DNA from: Bacillota bacterium
GTDB lineage: Bacteria > Bacillota > Bacilli > Paenibacillales > Paenibacillaceae
Reading direction: 5' to 3'
Assembly (NCBI GenBank): GCA_023391635.1
Contig: JAEWAQ010000041.1
Location: 22,307 to 86,306 of the forward strand
DNA: 64,000 nucleotides
Positions 16,901 through 25,589 of the stretch are shown in pieces. Within the stretch, counting starts at the first letter, position 1, and every line of letters starts with the position of its first letter. Both the position numbers and the translations under genes were made by a program. The notes beneath the pieces are model-generated. The model ran no database searches. It worked only from the letters and a program-made list of their open reading frames with translations, and was not told the DNA's origin.

Positions 16901-16960
16901 TGTAATATGCCAGTTATACCTACATATAATGACCGATACATTTTCAAAAGTTGAATTCCA

Positions 16961-16978
16961 TGCTAATATGTACGTACA
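16961..16978 (+). promoter_or_regulatory. araR extended -10 promoter and second AraR operator
   Basis: TG-N-TAATAT (16961-16969) is an extended -10 element; TTTTCA 17 bases upstream is a weak -35. A second TGTACGTACA palindrome (16969-16978) overlaps the transcription start, indicating that AraR represses its own gene. Confidence 0.75.
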
Positions 16979-17011
16979 ACTTTACGAAAAATGACGAAAG
17001 AAGTGGGTCGC

Positions 17012-18100
17012 GTGAAGCCAAAATACCAAATCATCATTGAGGATATAAAAAGCAGCATTCTATCGGGGACCTATAAATCGGGCGAGCAAATCCCTACGGA
17101 ATCCGCCATGCAAGACATCTACAAGGTGAGTCGGCAGACAGTCCGCCAAGCGATCCTGGAGCTATCGAACGAAGGATTCCTCCGAAGCGAGAAAGGATCC
17201 GGCACCTATGTCAGCAGCCAGTACAGATCCAAGTCAAACGGCAAGACGGCGAATAAAACGATCGGCGTCATCACGACCTACATTTCGGACTACATCTTCC
17301 CTTCGATCATCCGCGGCATTGAAAGCCGGCTGAACGAAGACAGCTACTCCTTGCTGCTCGCCAGCACGAATAACGATGTCGCTCAAGAGAAGAAAGCGCT
17401 GGAAATGATGCTGTCCTACGGCGTAGACGGGCTGATCGTCGAACCGACCCGAAGCAATGTGTACAATCCTAATATCGCTTACTACTTGTCGTTTCAAGAG
17501 CAAGACGTTCCGTTCGTCATGATCAATGCCTATTATGAAGAGCTGGAGGTTCCGTTCTTCTGTCTGGACGATGTGCAGTCCAGCTATCTGGCGACCAGCG
17601 AACTGATCGCGAAGGGGCATACCCGGATCGGTATCATCGCGAAGATGGACGATCTGCAAGGGAAATATCGCATGAAAGGGTTCATCAAGGCGCTTGGGGA
17701 CGCGAAATTAAAGTTCCAGCCCGAGCATGTGCTGTCTTTCGATACGGCAACGAAATCGGATTTATCCGTGAACCTGGACAAGTTTCTTCACGACAATCGG
17801 GATGGATTAACCGCGCTGGTCTGTTACAACGACGAGGTTGGGCTGGAAGTCGTGCATGCCTGCAGAAGGCTCGGCATCTCCATCCCGAATGAATTGTCCA
17901 TTATCGGCCAAGACAATTCGTATATCGCCAAGAACGCGAATATCAAGCTTACGACGCTGACGCACCCGCAAGAACAGATGGGGCGCGACGCGGCGGACTG
18001 GATCATCAAGCGCCTGCAAGGCAAGAAGGATCTGCCTGCGAAGACCTTCTATCCGCCTGAGCTCATCGAAGGCGAAACCGTTCAGACATTGATGAAATAA
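17012..18100 (+). CDS. araR: AraR, GntR/LacI hybrid arabinose repressor
   Basis: 362 residues from the GTG at 17012. N-terminal 70 residues are a GntR winged helix (KSGEQIPTESAMQDIYKVSRQTVRQ), the rest a LacI/GalR-type ligand domain (TIGVITTYISDYIFPSIIRGIE onward, ending with NIKLTTLTHPQEQMGRDAADWI). This chimera is the defining layout of AraR, which is released from DNA by L-arabinose. Divergent from araBDA and flanked by two palindromic operators. An in-frame ATG at 16991 would add seven residues but has no ribosome binding site; AAGAAGTGGG before the GTG is modest, so the start is uncertain. Confidence 0.93.
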   Translation: MKPKYQIIIEDIKSSILSGTYKSGEQIPTESAMQDIYKVSRQTVRQAILELSNEGFLRSEKGSGTYVSSQYRSKSNGKTANKTIGVITTYISDYIFPSIIRGIESRLNEDSYSLLLASTNNDVAQEKKALEMMLSYGVDGLIVEPTRSNVYNPNIAYYLSFQEQDVPFVMINAYYEELEVPFFCLDDVQSSYLATSELIAKGHTRIGIIAKMDDLQGKYRMKGFIKALGDAKLKFQPEHVLSFDTATKSDLSVNLDKFLHDNRDGLTALVCYNDEVGLEVVHACRRLGISIPNELSIIGQDNSYIAKNANIKLTTLTHPQEQMGRDAADWIIKRLQGKKDLPAKTFYPPELIEGETVQTLMK

Positions 18101-18105
18101 GCAAA

Positions 18106-18134
18106 CAACCCCTCTACGATTCATCTGGGGGTTG
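18106..18134. terminator. Bidirectional terminator between araR and the SARP-like regulator
   Basis: CAACCCC (18106-18112) pairs with GGGGTTG (18128-18134). On the minus strand it is followed by TTTGCTT, on the plus strand by a short AT-rich stretch. Confidence 0.6.
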
Positions 18135-18158
18135 CATTATCATCGCAACTTCTGCTAG

Positions 18159-19259
18159 TCAACTCATATCCTGTATCATCTCGACGATAGATGGATTAGG
18201 CATGATACCCAGCTCGGTTGATAACATACTTTCCAACTGGCGGAAATATCGGATCGCATCAATTCTCCGCCCCATACGCAAATAAATCCGAATGATTTCA
18301 ACATAGGCGTCCTCACGCAGCTTATCCTTCTCGATGATCGATTTGAAATAACGCAATGCCGAATCATGTTTGCCTTCCGACAAGCTATGACGTGCTGCTG
18401 CGTCCAATAATCCCAAGTAGGCTTGGTCATAATATTGCATAAACTCGCCTGACCAATGATAGTCTCTTCCTTGAAGAAACGGTCCACTGTATAATGATTC
18501 AGCTCGATCGATAAGAGCAATATCATCCATTCCAATGGCTGTGACGCGCCTGATGATTCCTTCAAATTCATACAGGTCACAATAGATGCTATCCCTCTCG
18601 ATGCTTATTTCATGATGGTTGGTGTGCAGCCAGGATTGTGATTTACTCAACTTCAACGATTTGCGAATATAATACAAATTCGTATTCAAGTTTTGCAGCG
18701 CTTTTTCATACTTCAGCTCCGGCCATAGCGTCTCAATAATCTTATCGCGACTAACCGTTCCTTTGCATATCAAATAAGCGAATAACTCTTCTGTTTTGGG
18801 GCTTCTCAATTTCAGAAGGATCTGCTCCGACCAGCCGGTATATATTTTCAAGCCATTAAATAACAACACTGAAATATTCGAGACCTGGTAGGCCACTCGC
18901 CGAACCTTCTTGATTTTCTCCAGCGTTCTCCTCAATCTGTCCTCAGCGACAGGCTTCATCAAATAATCCAATGCACTCATATCAAACGCCTGAAGCGCAT
19001 ACTCCTCATAACCCGTCACGAAAATAATATTGATTTCCTTATCCAATTCAGATAACAACGCGGAAAGCTTCATTCCGTTAATATCAGGCATGGAAATATC
19101 GAGAAAAGCGACATCAATCGGGTTCGATTGCACGTATTCATACGCTTTCAGGGGATGCTGAAACGTCTCGCAAATTTCAATCAAGCCGCTTTCGGACAAT
19201 AATCTCCTCAAACGCCTGATGGCCCAATCCTCATCATCTACAACAATCGCTTTTAACAT
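18159..19259 (-). CDS. Response regulator with SARP/BTAD-type output (receiver - DNA-binding - BTAD)
   Basis: 366 residues. Receiver domain 1-120 with phosphoacceptor Asp54 in AFLDISMPDING and Lys in YLMKPV; then an OmpR-like winged helix (residues about 140-225, RSPKTEELFAYLICKGTVSRDKI); then a TPR-like bacterial transcriptional activation domain to the C-terminus. This architecture is common in Paenibacillus, where a soluble or membrane kinase is usually adjacent; none is adjacent here, so it is an orphan in this window. ATG 19259 has AAGGGGGG eight bases upstream; the longer frame to 19358 lacks support. Confidence 0.88.
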   Translation of the reverse strand: MLKAIVVDDEDWAIRRLRRLLSESGLIEICETFQHPLKAYEYVQSNPIDVAFLDISMPDINGMKLSALLSELDKEINIIFVTGYEEYALQAFDMSALDYLMKPVAEDRLRRTLEKIKKVRRVAYQVSNISVLLFNGLKIYTGWSEQILLKLRSPKTEELFAYLICKGTVSRDKIIETLWPELKYEKALQNLNTNLYYIRKSLKLSKSQSWLHTNHHEISIERDSIYCDLYEFEGIIRRVTAIGMDDIALIDRAESLYSGPFLQGRDYHWSGEFMQYYDQAYLGLLDAAARHSLSEGKHDSALRYFKSIIEKDKLREDAYVEIIRIYLRMGRRIDAIRYFRQLESMLSTELGIMPNPSIVEMIQDMS

Positions 19260-19435
19260 CAAGTAACCCCCCTTCTTCTCAACGGGATACAGAAAGACAC
19301 CTTGTTTTTCCCGATCTCTAAACTCTAGGTTAACACGATCGATGCCACAATGTAACATTGTCCAAGTTAAATGCGTCTGTTCATCGAGAGGCCGATGACA
19401 GGCGTCAATGAGTTTTTAGACAAGGAGTGGGTGAT

Positions 19436-20104
19436 TTGAAGCAGGTTATAAGCAGGCTTCGAAAAGAGAAAGTTATAGTCTGGGCAAAATCCACTTTAAT
19501 GATCGGACTGGTTAGCGTAATCTTGGCCGGTTGTACGAGCGCAGATGGTCCTCGGCAAGCTTCTTCAGCACCGACGACAGGAGCGAATCCGAGCGGCCAG
19601 GTCATGTTAAACGAATCCATTCAGAACGTCGAGGAGTCAAATCCTATTTTGCAGCCGGAGGTTCGTGAGTTCAGCCTCAGCCCGGAGCTTGAACAGGAAT
19701 TGAAGGAGAAGAAGCAGCCGATGCGGGGATTATTCGAAACCACGATGGAAGCGGACAAGGCTGACGGCAAGATCGACATTCACTTTTCTCTTAAGAATAT
19801 CTCGGGGAAAGATCTGCAGATCACTTACGGCTCGGGTCAAAAGTATGATGTGTGGATCTATAACGAAAAGGACGAAGCCGTGTATCAATGGTCGCTTAAC
19901 AAAGCCTTTACTCAAGCGCTGATCGCAAGGGAGTTCAAAAATTCCGAAGTGATTGAATTCGATGAAGGTTGGGACCTGCACGATAACGAAGGAAGTCCGG
20001 TTCCCCCAGGTCAATATTCGATTATGGTCAAAGTCATGATCGGATTAGAGACGGGGACGATCAGCCAAGATGAATTGACCGCGCGCTTTGTGGTTGAGAT
20101 TTGA
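19436..20104 (+). CDS. Lipoprotein with BsuPI (intracellular proteinase inhibitor-like) domain
   Basis: 222 residues. A TTG at 19436 is chosen because AAGGAG ends 8 bases upstream; a GTG at 19427 would overlap that site. The N-terminus is a type II signal peptide with lipobox ILAGC (Cys33). A Ser/Pro-rich linker follows, then a BsuPI beta-sandwich (about residues 95-220) with YDVWIYNEKDEAVYQWS. Extracytoplasmic, anchored on the membrane. The B. subtilis BsuPI protein inhibits ISP1, but the domain occurs widely in secreted proteins and inhibition here is unproven. Monocistronic. Confidence 0.82.
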   Translation: MKQVISRLRKEKVIVWAKSTLMIGLVSVILAGCTSADGPRQASSAPTTGANPSGQVMLNESIQNVEESNPILQPEVREFSLSPELEQELKEKKQPMRGLFETTMEADKADGKIDIHFSLKNISGKDLQITYGSGQKYDVWIYNEKDEAVYQWSLNKAFTQALIAREFKNSEVIEFDEGWDLHDNEGSPVPPGQYSIMVKVMIGLETGTISQDELTARFVVEI

Positions 20105-20175
20105 ACACGTTATCCTAATAAGGACAGCGGTTTGGTGAGATACTCTTTATGGTTACCCAGGAGGTGAACTGTAAA

Positions 20176-20262
20176 GTGGGCACGATTGTTAATATAGCGC
20201 ATGATGACATTGGCCCGTTCAACCTTTTTCATCGGGTCCGTCTAAATAGTATCATTTTCTGA
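20176..20262 (+). CDS. Possible 28-residue small protein (weak)
   Basis: GTG start preceded by AGGAGGTGA 11 bases upstream, encoding about 28 residues (NIAHDDIGPFNLFHRVRLN inside). It lies between the BsuPI lipoprotein and an unrecognised gene. No family is recognised. The strong ribosome binding site is the only support; it could be a leader peptide or the remnant of a longer gene. Confidence 0.25.
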   Translation: MGTIVNIAHDDIGPFNLFHRVRLNSIIF

Positions 20263-20317
20263 CATGTTTTATAGCTACTATTAACCTATCAAGTGAAATC
20301 ATAAGGAGAGATGGAAA

Positions 20318-20785
20318 ATGTCCTACGTCGTTGATTTCAAAAACGTGTCTACGGTTGGCCTGGAGTCTTCGCCGGTAGCCGAAGCGCTTGCCGGCCTGCG
20401 AGCGAATGAAGCCCGCTACTTCATGAACAAGTATAAGCATGAATTTACGGTCGTACCCGCCAGCGAGAGCCAGGAAACCCTCGATTACGTGAACCGGATT
20501 CTGAAAGAAGAACGCGGAATCGAATTTGCGGCCAAACCTCTGGAGACGTCGCGGCTTCGGGTGGACAACATTGACTGGACCTTCGTCTTCTATGAGGATG
20601 GTCTGGGCGTCAACGTGTTGTATACGGTTGACGATCCCAAGAAACGGGCCGTTGGCTTTAAGCTGTCGGAAGGCATGGAGGTACCGAAAGAGCTGGAGGA
20701 GAAGAAGTTTAAATTCGCCAGACAGAAGTCCAAATTAGCCGGGACGATCCGGGGTTCGTTCTTCGTGATTAAAGGCGAATATTGA
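20318..20785 (+). CDS. Uncharacterised soluble protein, 155 residues
   Basis: No family recognised. The protein is soluble, alpha/beta by inspection, with a lysine-rich C-terminal region (KELEEKKFKFARQKSKLAGTIRGSFFVIKGEY). The reading frame is well supported: AAGGAGAG lies 8 bases before the ATG, codon use resembles its neighbours, and a strong terminator follows. Monocistronic. Confidence 0.75.
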   Translation: MSYVVDFKNVSTVGLESSPVAEALAGLRANEARYFMNKYKHEFTVVPASESQETLDYVNRILKEERGIEFAAKPLETSRLRVDNIDWTFVFYEDGLGVNVLYTVDDPKKRAVGFKLSEGMEVPKELEEKKFKFARQKSKLAGTIRGSFFVIKGEY

Positions 20786-20814
20786 AAGTGTACGCAACGT
20801 TAATCCCGACTGCG

Positions 20815-20866
20815 CGAAAGGCTGACGCTTCAGTGCCAAGGCACTTTGAAGAGTCAGCCTTTCGTT
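20815..20866 (+). terminator. Strong Rho-independent terminator
   Basis: CGAAAGGCTGAC (20815-20826) pairs perfectly with GTCAGCCTTTCG (20853-20864), with an inner CAGTGCC/GGCACTTTG stem, followed by TTA. Confidence 0.8.
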
Positions 20867-21388
20867 ATCGCCTGGTGAAATAATTTCTATTGCTATAATC
20901 GTAGTTTATGATATTATGTAAATGCGTTGTTTTTCGACGCAGATTTTCAAAATATACGAGGAGATCGCAAGCAGATAATCTTGACCACATCCGCTGAGGA
21001 AGTTAAGGCCATACGGACAGCCGGGTCAAATGCCGATTGGCAACTTTCGTTGCCTTATTGATTGAGTTAGAAGCTCAAATTTTATAAGTTTGGTTACTCT
21101 ACAACCAGTGCATGGTCATCGCACAACGAACTTGTGAAACGATCAATAAGAGTGGTAAAAGTGGTTATCTGCTATATAGACTCTGATCAATTCTCGATAT
21201 ATTTTGAATATTATACGGCTTCCTACAAAAGCTATGCCCCGTGTAACGGCGGCATCTAATATTCTTGATCTATATCTAAACAAGTGCGATTCGCGATGCA
21301 GCGTTTTTTCCACTTGTTTTTTTGTGCGTAAAAAACGATGTCATCCACCTGGACTTCAAAACAAATCAGGAGACAAGGAGATCGAGAA
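20867..21388. other. Gene-free interval before the carboxynorspermidine operon
   Basis: About 520 bases without a supported gene. A short open stretch near 20980-21060 ends at TGA and could be a decayed coding fragment. A GGCAAC/GTTGCC hairpin sits at about 21040-21056. The promoter of the following operon must lie here but no clear consensus stands out. Confidence 0.4.
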
Positions 21389-22633
21389 ATGGGAAAAGCA
21401 TTAATTATCGGTTGTGGTGGAGTGGCATCGGTGGCTATCCACAAATGCGTGCAAAACAGCGAGGTGTTCGAAGAAATCTGCATCGCAAGCCGTACCAAGT
21501 CCAAATGCGACGCGCTTAAAGCAAAGCTGGACGGCGGCAAGACGAAAATTACGACTGCGCAAGTGGACGCCGACAACGTGGACGAGCTCATCGCTCTGAT
21601 CGAAGAGGTCAAGCCGGATATCGTCATGAACCTGGCGCTGCCGTACCAGGATTTGACGATCATGGACGCTTGCCTGGCTACCAGAACGCACTATATGGAC
21701 ACCGCCAACTACGAACCGGAAGATACCGCGAAGTTCGAATACAAGTGGCAGTGGGAATACCGCGAGCGGTTCGAGCAAGCCGGCATTACCGCTCTGCTGG
21801 GCAGCGGGTTCGATCCGGGCGTGACGGGCGTATTTTCAGCTTATGCGCTTAAACATTACTTCGACGAGATTGAATATATCGACATCCTGGATTGCAACGG
21901 TGGAGATCACGGCTATCCGTTCGCCACGAACTTCAACCCGGAGATCAATATCCGCGAAGTTTCTGCCAACGGGCGTTATTGGGAGAACGGCGAATGGATC
22001 GAGACGAAGCCGATGGAGATCAAGCGCGTCTATAACTTCGCTGAAGTCGGCGAGAAGGACATGTACCTGCTGTACCATGAAGAGCTCGAGTCTCTGGCAG
22101 CCAACATTCCCGGGCTGAAGCGCATCCGTTTCTTCATGACCTTCGGCCAAAGCTACCTGACTCATCTCAAGGCGCTGGAGAACGTCGGCATGACCTCGAT
22201 CGAGCCGATCGAATTCGAAGGAAAGCAGATCATTCCGCTGCAGTTCCTGAAGGCCGTGCTGCCGGACCCCGCATCGCTGGGGCCGCGCACCGTAGGCAAA
22301 ACGAACATCGGCTGCATTTTCCAAGGCAAAAAAGACGGCAAAAACGTGTCGTATTATGTTTACAACGTATGCGACCACCAAGCGTGCTACCGTGAAGTCG
22401 GCTCCCAGGCGATCTCTTATACGACCGGAGTTCCGGCGATGATCGGAGCGGCGATGGTGCTGACGGGCAAATGGAACAAGCCGGGTGTGTACAATGTGGA
22501 GGAGTTCGATCCGGATCCGTTCATGGAAGAGTTGAACAAGTGGGGACTTCCTTGGGTGGAAGACTTCAACCCCGTGCTCGTCGACGATGGAAAGGAATCG
22601 CCGGTCTTGCACAGACAACCGGTGCTGGCCTGA
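21389..22633 (+). CDS. Carboxynorspermidine synthase (saccharopine dehydrogenase family)
   Basis: 414 residues. N-terminal Rossmann fold with GCGGVASVAIHKC for NADPH, then the saccharopine dehydrogenase-like domain, with DTANYEPEDTAKFEYKWQWEYRERF and GSGFDPGVTGVFSAYALKHYFDEI, stretches typical of carboxynorspermidine dehydrogenase. The enzyme joins aspartate semialdehyde to a diamine (putrescine or diaminopropane). The decarboxylase follows 4 bases later, making a complete pathway to spermidine or norspermidine that avoids S-adenosylmethionine. SD AAGGAG is 8 bases before ATG 21389. Confidence 0.92.
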   Translation: MGKALIIGCGGVASVAIHKCVQNSEVFEEICIASRTKSKCDALKAKLDGGKTKITTAQVDADNVDELIALIEEVKPDIVMNLALPYQDLTIMDACLATRTHYMDTANYEPEDTAKFEYKWQWEYRERFEQAGITALLGSGFDPGVTGVFSAYALKHYFDEIEYIDILDCNGGDHGYPFATNFNPEINIREVSANGRYWENGEWIETKPMEIKRVYNFAEVGEKDMYLLYHEELESLAANIPGLKRIRFFMTFGQSYLTHLKALENVGMTSIEPIEFEGKQIIPLQFLKAVLPDPASLGPRTVGKTNIGCIFQGKKDGKNVSYYVYNVCDHQACYREVGSQAISYTTGVPAMIGAAMVLTGKWNKPGVYNVEEFDPDPFMEELNKWGLPWVEDFNPVLVDDGKESPVLHRQPVLA

Positions 22634-22637
22634 TACG

Positions 22638-23765
22638 ATGCGGTTTGAGCAGCTGCCCACGCCTTGTTACGTCGTCGATGAAGCGCTCATCGAGCGCAAT
22701 CTTCGCATCCTGAACGGTGTCATGCAGCGAACAGGTGCCAAGATCGTTCTGGCCCAGAAGGCATTCTCCATGACTGCCTTCTACCCTCTTATCGGACAAT
22801 ATTTATGCGGCACGACAGCGAGCGGCTTATACGAGGCACGGCTCGGGCGCGAAGAGATGGGCAAGGAGAATCATGTCTTTGCCCCCGCCTTCCGGGAAGA
22901 TGAGATAGATGAGATCATCTCCATCTGCGACCACATTGTCTTCAATTCCTTCTCGCAGCTCGAGAAGTTCAAAGACAAGGCGCTGCGGGCCGGCCGCAAG
23001 GTAGGCTTGCGCGTCAACCCGGAATGCTCGACCCAAGTGGGGCACGAGATCTACGATCCGTGTTCGCCCGGATCCCGATTCGGCGTGAAGCAGGAAGATT
23101 GGCGCCCGGACCTGCTGGACGGCGTATCCGGCCTGCACTTCCATACCCTCTGCCAGCAAAACTCCGACGATCTGGAGACGACGCTGCAGGCTGTCGAAGC
23201 CAGGTTCGGGGAGTGGCTGCCGCAGATGGAATGGATCAACTTCGGCGGCGGCCATCATATTACGAGAGAAGATTATGATCTCGCCACTCTCGATGCCTGT
23301 ATCAAGAGAATGCAAGATCGATACGGCTTGGAAGTGTACCTGGAGCCAGGAGAAGCCGTCGCGCTGAACGCAGGCTACTTCATTGCGTCCGTGCTGGATC
23401 TTCATAAGAATGGGATCGATATCGCGATCCTGGACACATCCGCCACTTGCCATATGCCGGATGTGCTGGAGATGCCCTATCGCCCGCCACTTGCGAATTC
23501 CGGCGAGCCGGGAGAGAAGCCGTTCACCTATCGGCTGGCGGGCCAGACCTGCCTGACCGGAGACGTAATCGGAGATTATTCGTTCGATCGACCGTTGAAG
23601 AACGGCGACCGGCTCGTATTCGGGGATATGGCCATCTATACCATGGTGAAGACGACTACCTTCAACGGCATGCCGCTGCCGGCAATCGCCATTCAAGGCA
23701 AAGACGGCGATTGCCGAGTAGTGCGAGAGTTCGGTTATCAAGATTTCAAGATGCGGTTAGCCTAG
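22638..23765 (+). CDS. nspC: Carboxynorspermidine/carboxyspermidine decarboxylase
   Basis: 375 residues, PLP enzyme of the alanine-racemase/ODC fold III group. Lys in KIVLAQKAFSMTAF is the Schiff-base lysine; FHTLCQQN, NFGGGHH and EPGEAVALNAGYF are phosphate- and substrate-binding motifs, and the catalytic Cys is in AGQTCLTGD. It removes CO2 from carboxyspermidine or carboxynorspermidine. Start 4 bases after the previous stop without a clear ribosome binding site, so translation is probably coupled. Ends at a near-perfect terminator. Confidence 0.94.
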   Translation: MRFEQLPTPCYVVDEALIERNLRILNGVMQRTGAKIVLAQKAFSMTAFYPLIGQYLCGTTASGLYEARLGREEMGKENHVFAPAFREDEIDEIISICDHIVFNSFSQLEKFKDKALRAGRKVGLRVNPECSTQVGHEIYDPCSPGSRFGVKQEDWRPDLLDGVSGLHFHTLCQQNSDDLETTLQAVEARFGEWLPQMEWINFGGGHHITREDYDLATLDACIKRMQDRYGLEVYLEPGEAVALNAGYFIASVLDLHKNGIDIAILDTSATCHMPDVLEMPYRPPLANSGEPGEKPFTYRLAGQTCLTGDVIGDYSFDRPLKNGDRLVFGDMAIYTMVKTTTFNGMPLPAIAIQGKDGDCRVVREFGYQDFKMRLA

Positions 23766-23777
23766 AACAGCGGCAAG

Positions 23778-23828
23778 ACGCCTAAACCGACACCGGTGAT
23801 CGCCTCGGTGTCGGTTTAGGCGTTATTT
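23778..23828 (+). terminator. Terminator of the polyamine operon
   Basis: ACGCCTAAACCGACACCG (23778-23795) pairs perfectly with its complement at 23806-23823, loop of 10, followed by TATTT. Confidence 0.88.
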
Positions 23829-23865
23829 GTGATATGGTTCTCCGCGTAGTTTATAACGGCAAGTT
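23818..23865. repeat. Intergenic repeat, copy 1 (one arm eroded)
   Basis: CGTTATTT...GGTTCTCC...TAACGGCAAGTT aligns with the element at 25528-25579. The right arm TAACGGCAAGTT (23854-23865) is intact; the left arm has merged into the preceding terminator. It ends 6 bases from the stop codon of the sigma-DUF1835 gene. Confidence 0.55.
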
Positions 23866-23871
23866 ATTCCC

Positions 23872-25437
23872 TCATTCCATATAAACCAAATGCTTTTTCT
23901 CAGTGTCCCATCGCCATGATAAATCGCCATGCAGCCGCAGACCGCCGTACCACTCATTCATTCCCTTCACTTCCACCCAGTCCTTTAGTCCCACGGCTAC
24001 CTCCATCCCTACCTCCGTTAATGAAACTTCGCAATTTTCAAAGGAGGGGGTAGCTTTTTTTTGATAATCAGGAAAAGTATAAGGACCCCGTAGCTCTAAT
24101 AGTGCATTCGGTCGCTCTGACATACTTCGTAGTCGATACCAAAATTCCAAATCACCCATTCCTAGCACACTCAAGCGCTTCCCAATTTCTTTAAATAGCT
24201 CGCGTGGGGTATTCACCCCATTCCGGATCAACTCCAAAGTTGTTTGCTCTACGATTCCCAGTCCATTCTTTGCGGAAGGCAGGCGGGATACGTGCAGTTC
24301 AAGTGCCGCGTGAGCGAAGGGCAGTGCCGAAGTATCTTCATGCAAAATTTCAACATGCCTTTCTATATCCGGGGAAGCGTATGCCTCCCAGATCCTGCTG
24401 CCCGTCTCAAGTTCCTCCTGTCCGATACTCTGCCACGTACCCGACAATTTTTCCAACTGCTTTGTTGTAAGTTGGCCCAATCCTCGAAATAAATCAATAC
24501 CCGGATAGTCGCCGATACACAATAAATTTAGTTTTGTATGTCCTAGTGTCCGTTTTGAAAACCAATGCAACAAATAACTTAACATGAGTTGATCAAACAA
24601 ATCATGTTCGAACCATAGTACGATCTCATCGTGTTTATTGAAGTTTTGCAAAATCTGATCTTGCGACTTACAATGGCTCACATAGTCATCTGCCGAAATG
24701 CCCAAGGTTCTCTCCAAATACTCCGCTCGGGGCGACTTCTTATGAAGATCGTCCATTTCAACGAATACCGGTCCTACCGAATACACTTCTCTCCAGACCA
24801 GGATATCTCCGCGGATATTCCCCTTCCTCAACTTATCACCGACAAAATCTCCGTTGACGATATGGAGCATCGAAGCTCCCCTTTCGTAAAGATCGTTGAA
24901 CATGGATACAAAGTCATTGACAAGCAGTGACGTTCTCAGTTTATTGCGGGCATCGAACAACCGTTTTTTTAGTACGGAGGGGGATACACTCAGGTAACTT
25001 GATATTTCTCTTATCGAGTACCCGTGAAAATAAAATAATTGAACTGCCACTTTTAAATTGCTAGACAAGCCCTCGACGGATTGATGAAGTCTTTCCTGCC
25101 ATTCCTTTCTTTCTAAGATGGACTCCACATTGAATTTCTCTACATCAATTGGAATCACTTCATCCGTCTGCATCGTGGAGTGTTTCCGCCGGCGAAGAAA
25201 CCGATGGCATTGACGTTCGATAATGATCTTGAACCATCCCGGGAACGCATCCGCCTCTTTCAACTTAGCAAGATGGGCGAAGGCCTCCGCGAACGCTTCT
25301 TGAACCGCATCCTCCGCTTGGCCCCAATCGCCCAACTTTCCATATGCCACGGAAAATGCCATTCCGCTGAAATGTTGCACGATCCTCTCCCATGCGATTT
25401 GATCACCAAGCCGAGCCCCTTCGATCCACTGACGCGT
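23872..25437 (-). CDS. ECF sigma factor fused to DUF1835/DUF3658-type domains
   Basis: Residues after the first GTG (25380): 502. The first 165 are an ECF sigma factor: region 2 (GQAEDAVQEAFAEAFAHLAKL, AFPGWFKIIIERQCHRFLRRR) and region 4 (LKVAVQLFYFHGYSIREISSYLSVSPSVLKKRL). The remaining 330 contain MLHIVNGDFVGDKLRKGNIRGDILVWREVYSVGPV, the start of a DUF1835 domain, and a DUF3658-like end. The fusion has no anti-sigma gene beside it. Upstream of GTG 25380 the frame stays open for 19 more codons that complete the usual sigma N-terminus (RQWIEGARLGDQIAWERIVQHFSG). A perfect AGGAGGTG lies 8 bases before ACG 25437, so initiation at ACG is suspected. The start therefore is either ACG 25437 or GTG 25380. 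Confidence 0.82.
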   Translation of the reverse strand, partial: TRQWIEGARLGDQIAWERIVQHFSGMAFSVAYGKLGDWGQAEDAVQEAFAEAFAHLAKLKEADAFPGWFKIIIERQCHRFLRRRKHSTMQTDEVIPIDVEKFNVESILERKEWQERLHQSVEGLSSNLKVAVQLFYFHGYSIREISSYLSVSPSVLKKRLFDARNKLRTSLLVNDFVSMFNDLYERGASMLHIVNGDFVGDKLRKGNIRGDILVWREVYSVGPVFVEMDDLHKKSPRAEYLERTLGISADDYVSHCKSQDQILQNFNKHDEIVLWFEHDLFDQLMLSYLLHWFSKRTLGHTKLNLLCIGDYPGIDLFRGLGQLTTKQLEKLSGTWQSIGQEELETGSRIWEAYASPDIERHVEILHEDTSALPFAHAALELHVSRLPSAKNGLGIVEQTTLELIRNGVNTPRELFKEIGKRLSVLGMGDLEFWYRLRSMSERPNALLELRGPYTFPDYQKKATPSFENCEVSLTEVGMEVAVGLKDWVEVKGMNEWYGGLRLHGDLSWRWDTEKKHLVYME

Positions 25438-25527
25438 CTCTTACACCTCCTCTGTTTTAAATTCTATATATAAAGTGCCAGTATCGTTGCAAAAGGTTAC
25501 TTGGCTCTATTAAAAATAGTAGCAGAA

Positions 25528-25579
25528 AACTTGCCGTTATTTATGGTTAGGTTCTCCATGTTGTCTGTAACGGCAAGTT
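25528..25579. repeat. 52-bp intergenic repeat with perfect 12-bp terminal inverted repeats, copy 2
   Basis: AACTTGCCGTTA (25528-25539) and TAACGGCAAGTT (25568-25579) with GGTTCTCC in the middle. It is followed on the plus strand by TTTTTTG and lies 11 bases from the stop codon of the ankyrin gene. The same core occurs at 23818-23865 behind the neighbouring gene. It could act as a transcription terminator as well as being a repeat. Confidence 0.65.
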
Positions 25580-25589
25580 TTTTGAAGAA

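Noticed and set aside
20980..21060. Short coding-like stretch before the polyamine operon
   Set aside because: Under 30 codons, no good start, no family; treated as non-coding.
21389..22633. Saccharopine dehydrogenase for lysine metabolism
   Set aside because: The adjacent nspC-type decarboxylase and the motif pattern fit carboxynorspermidine synthase better.
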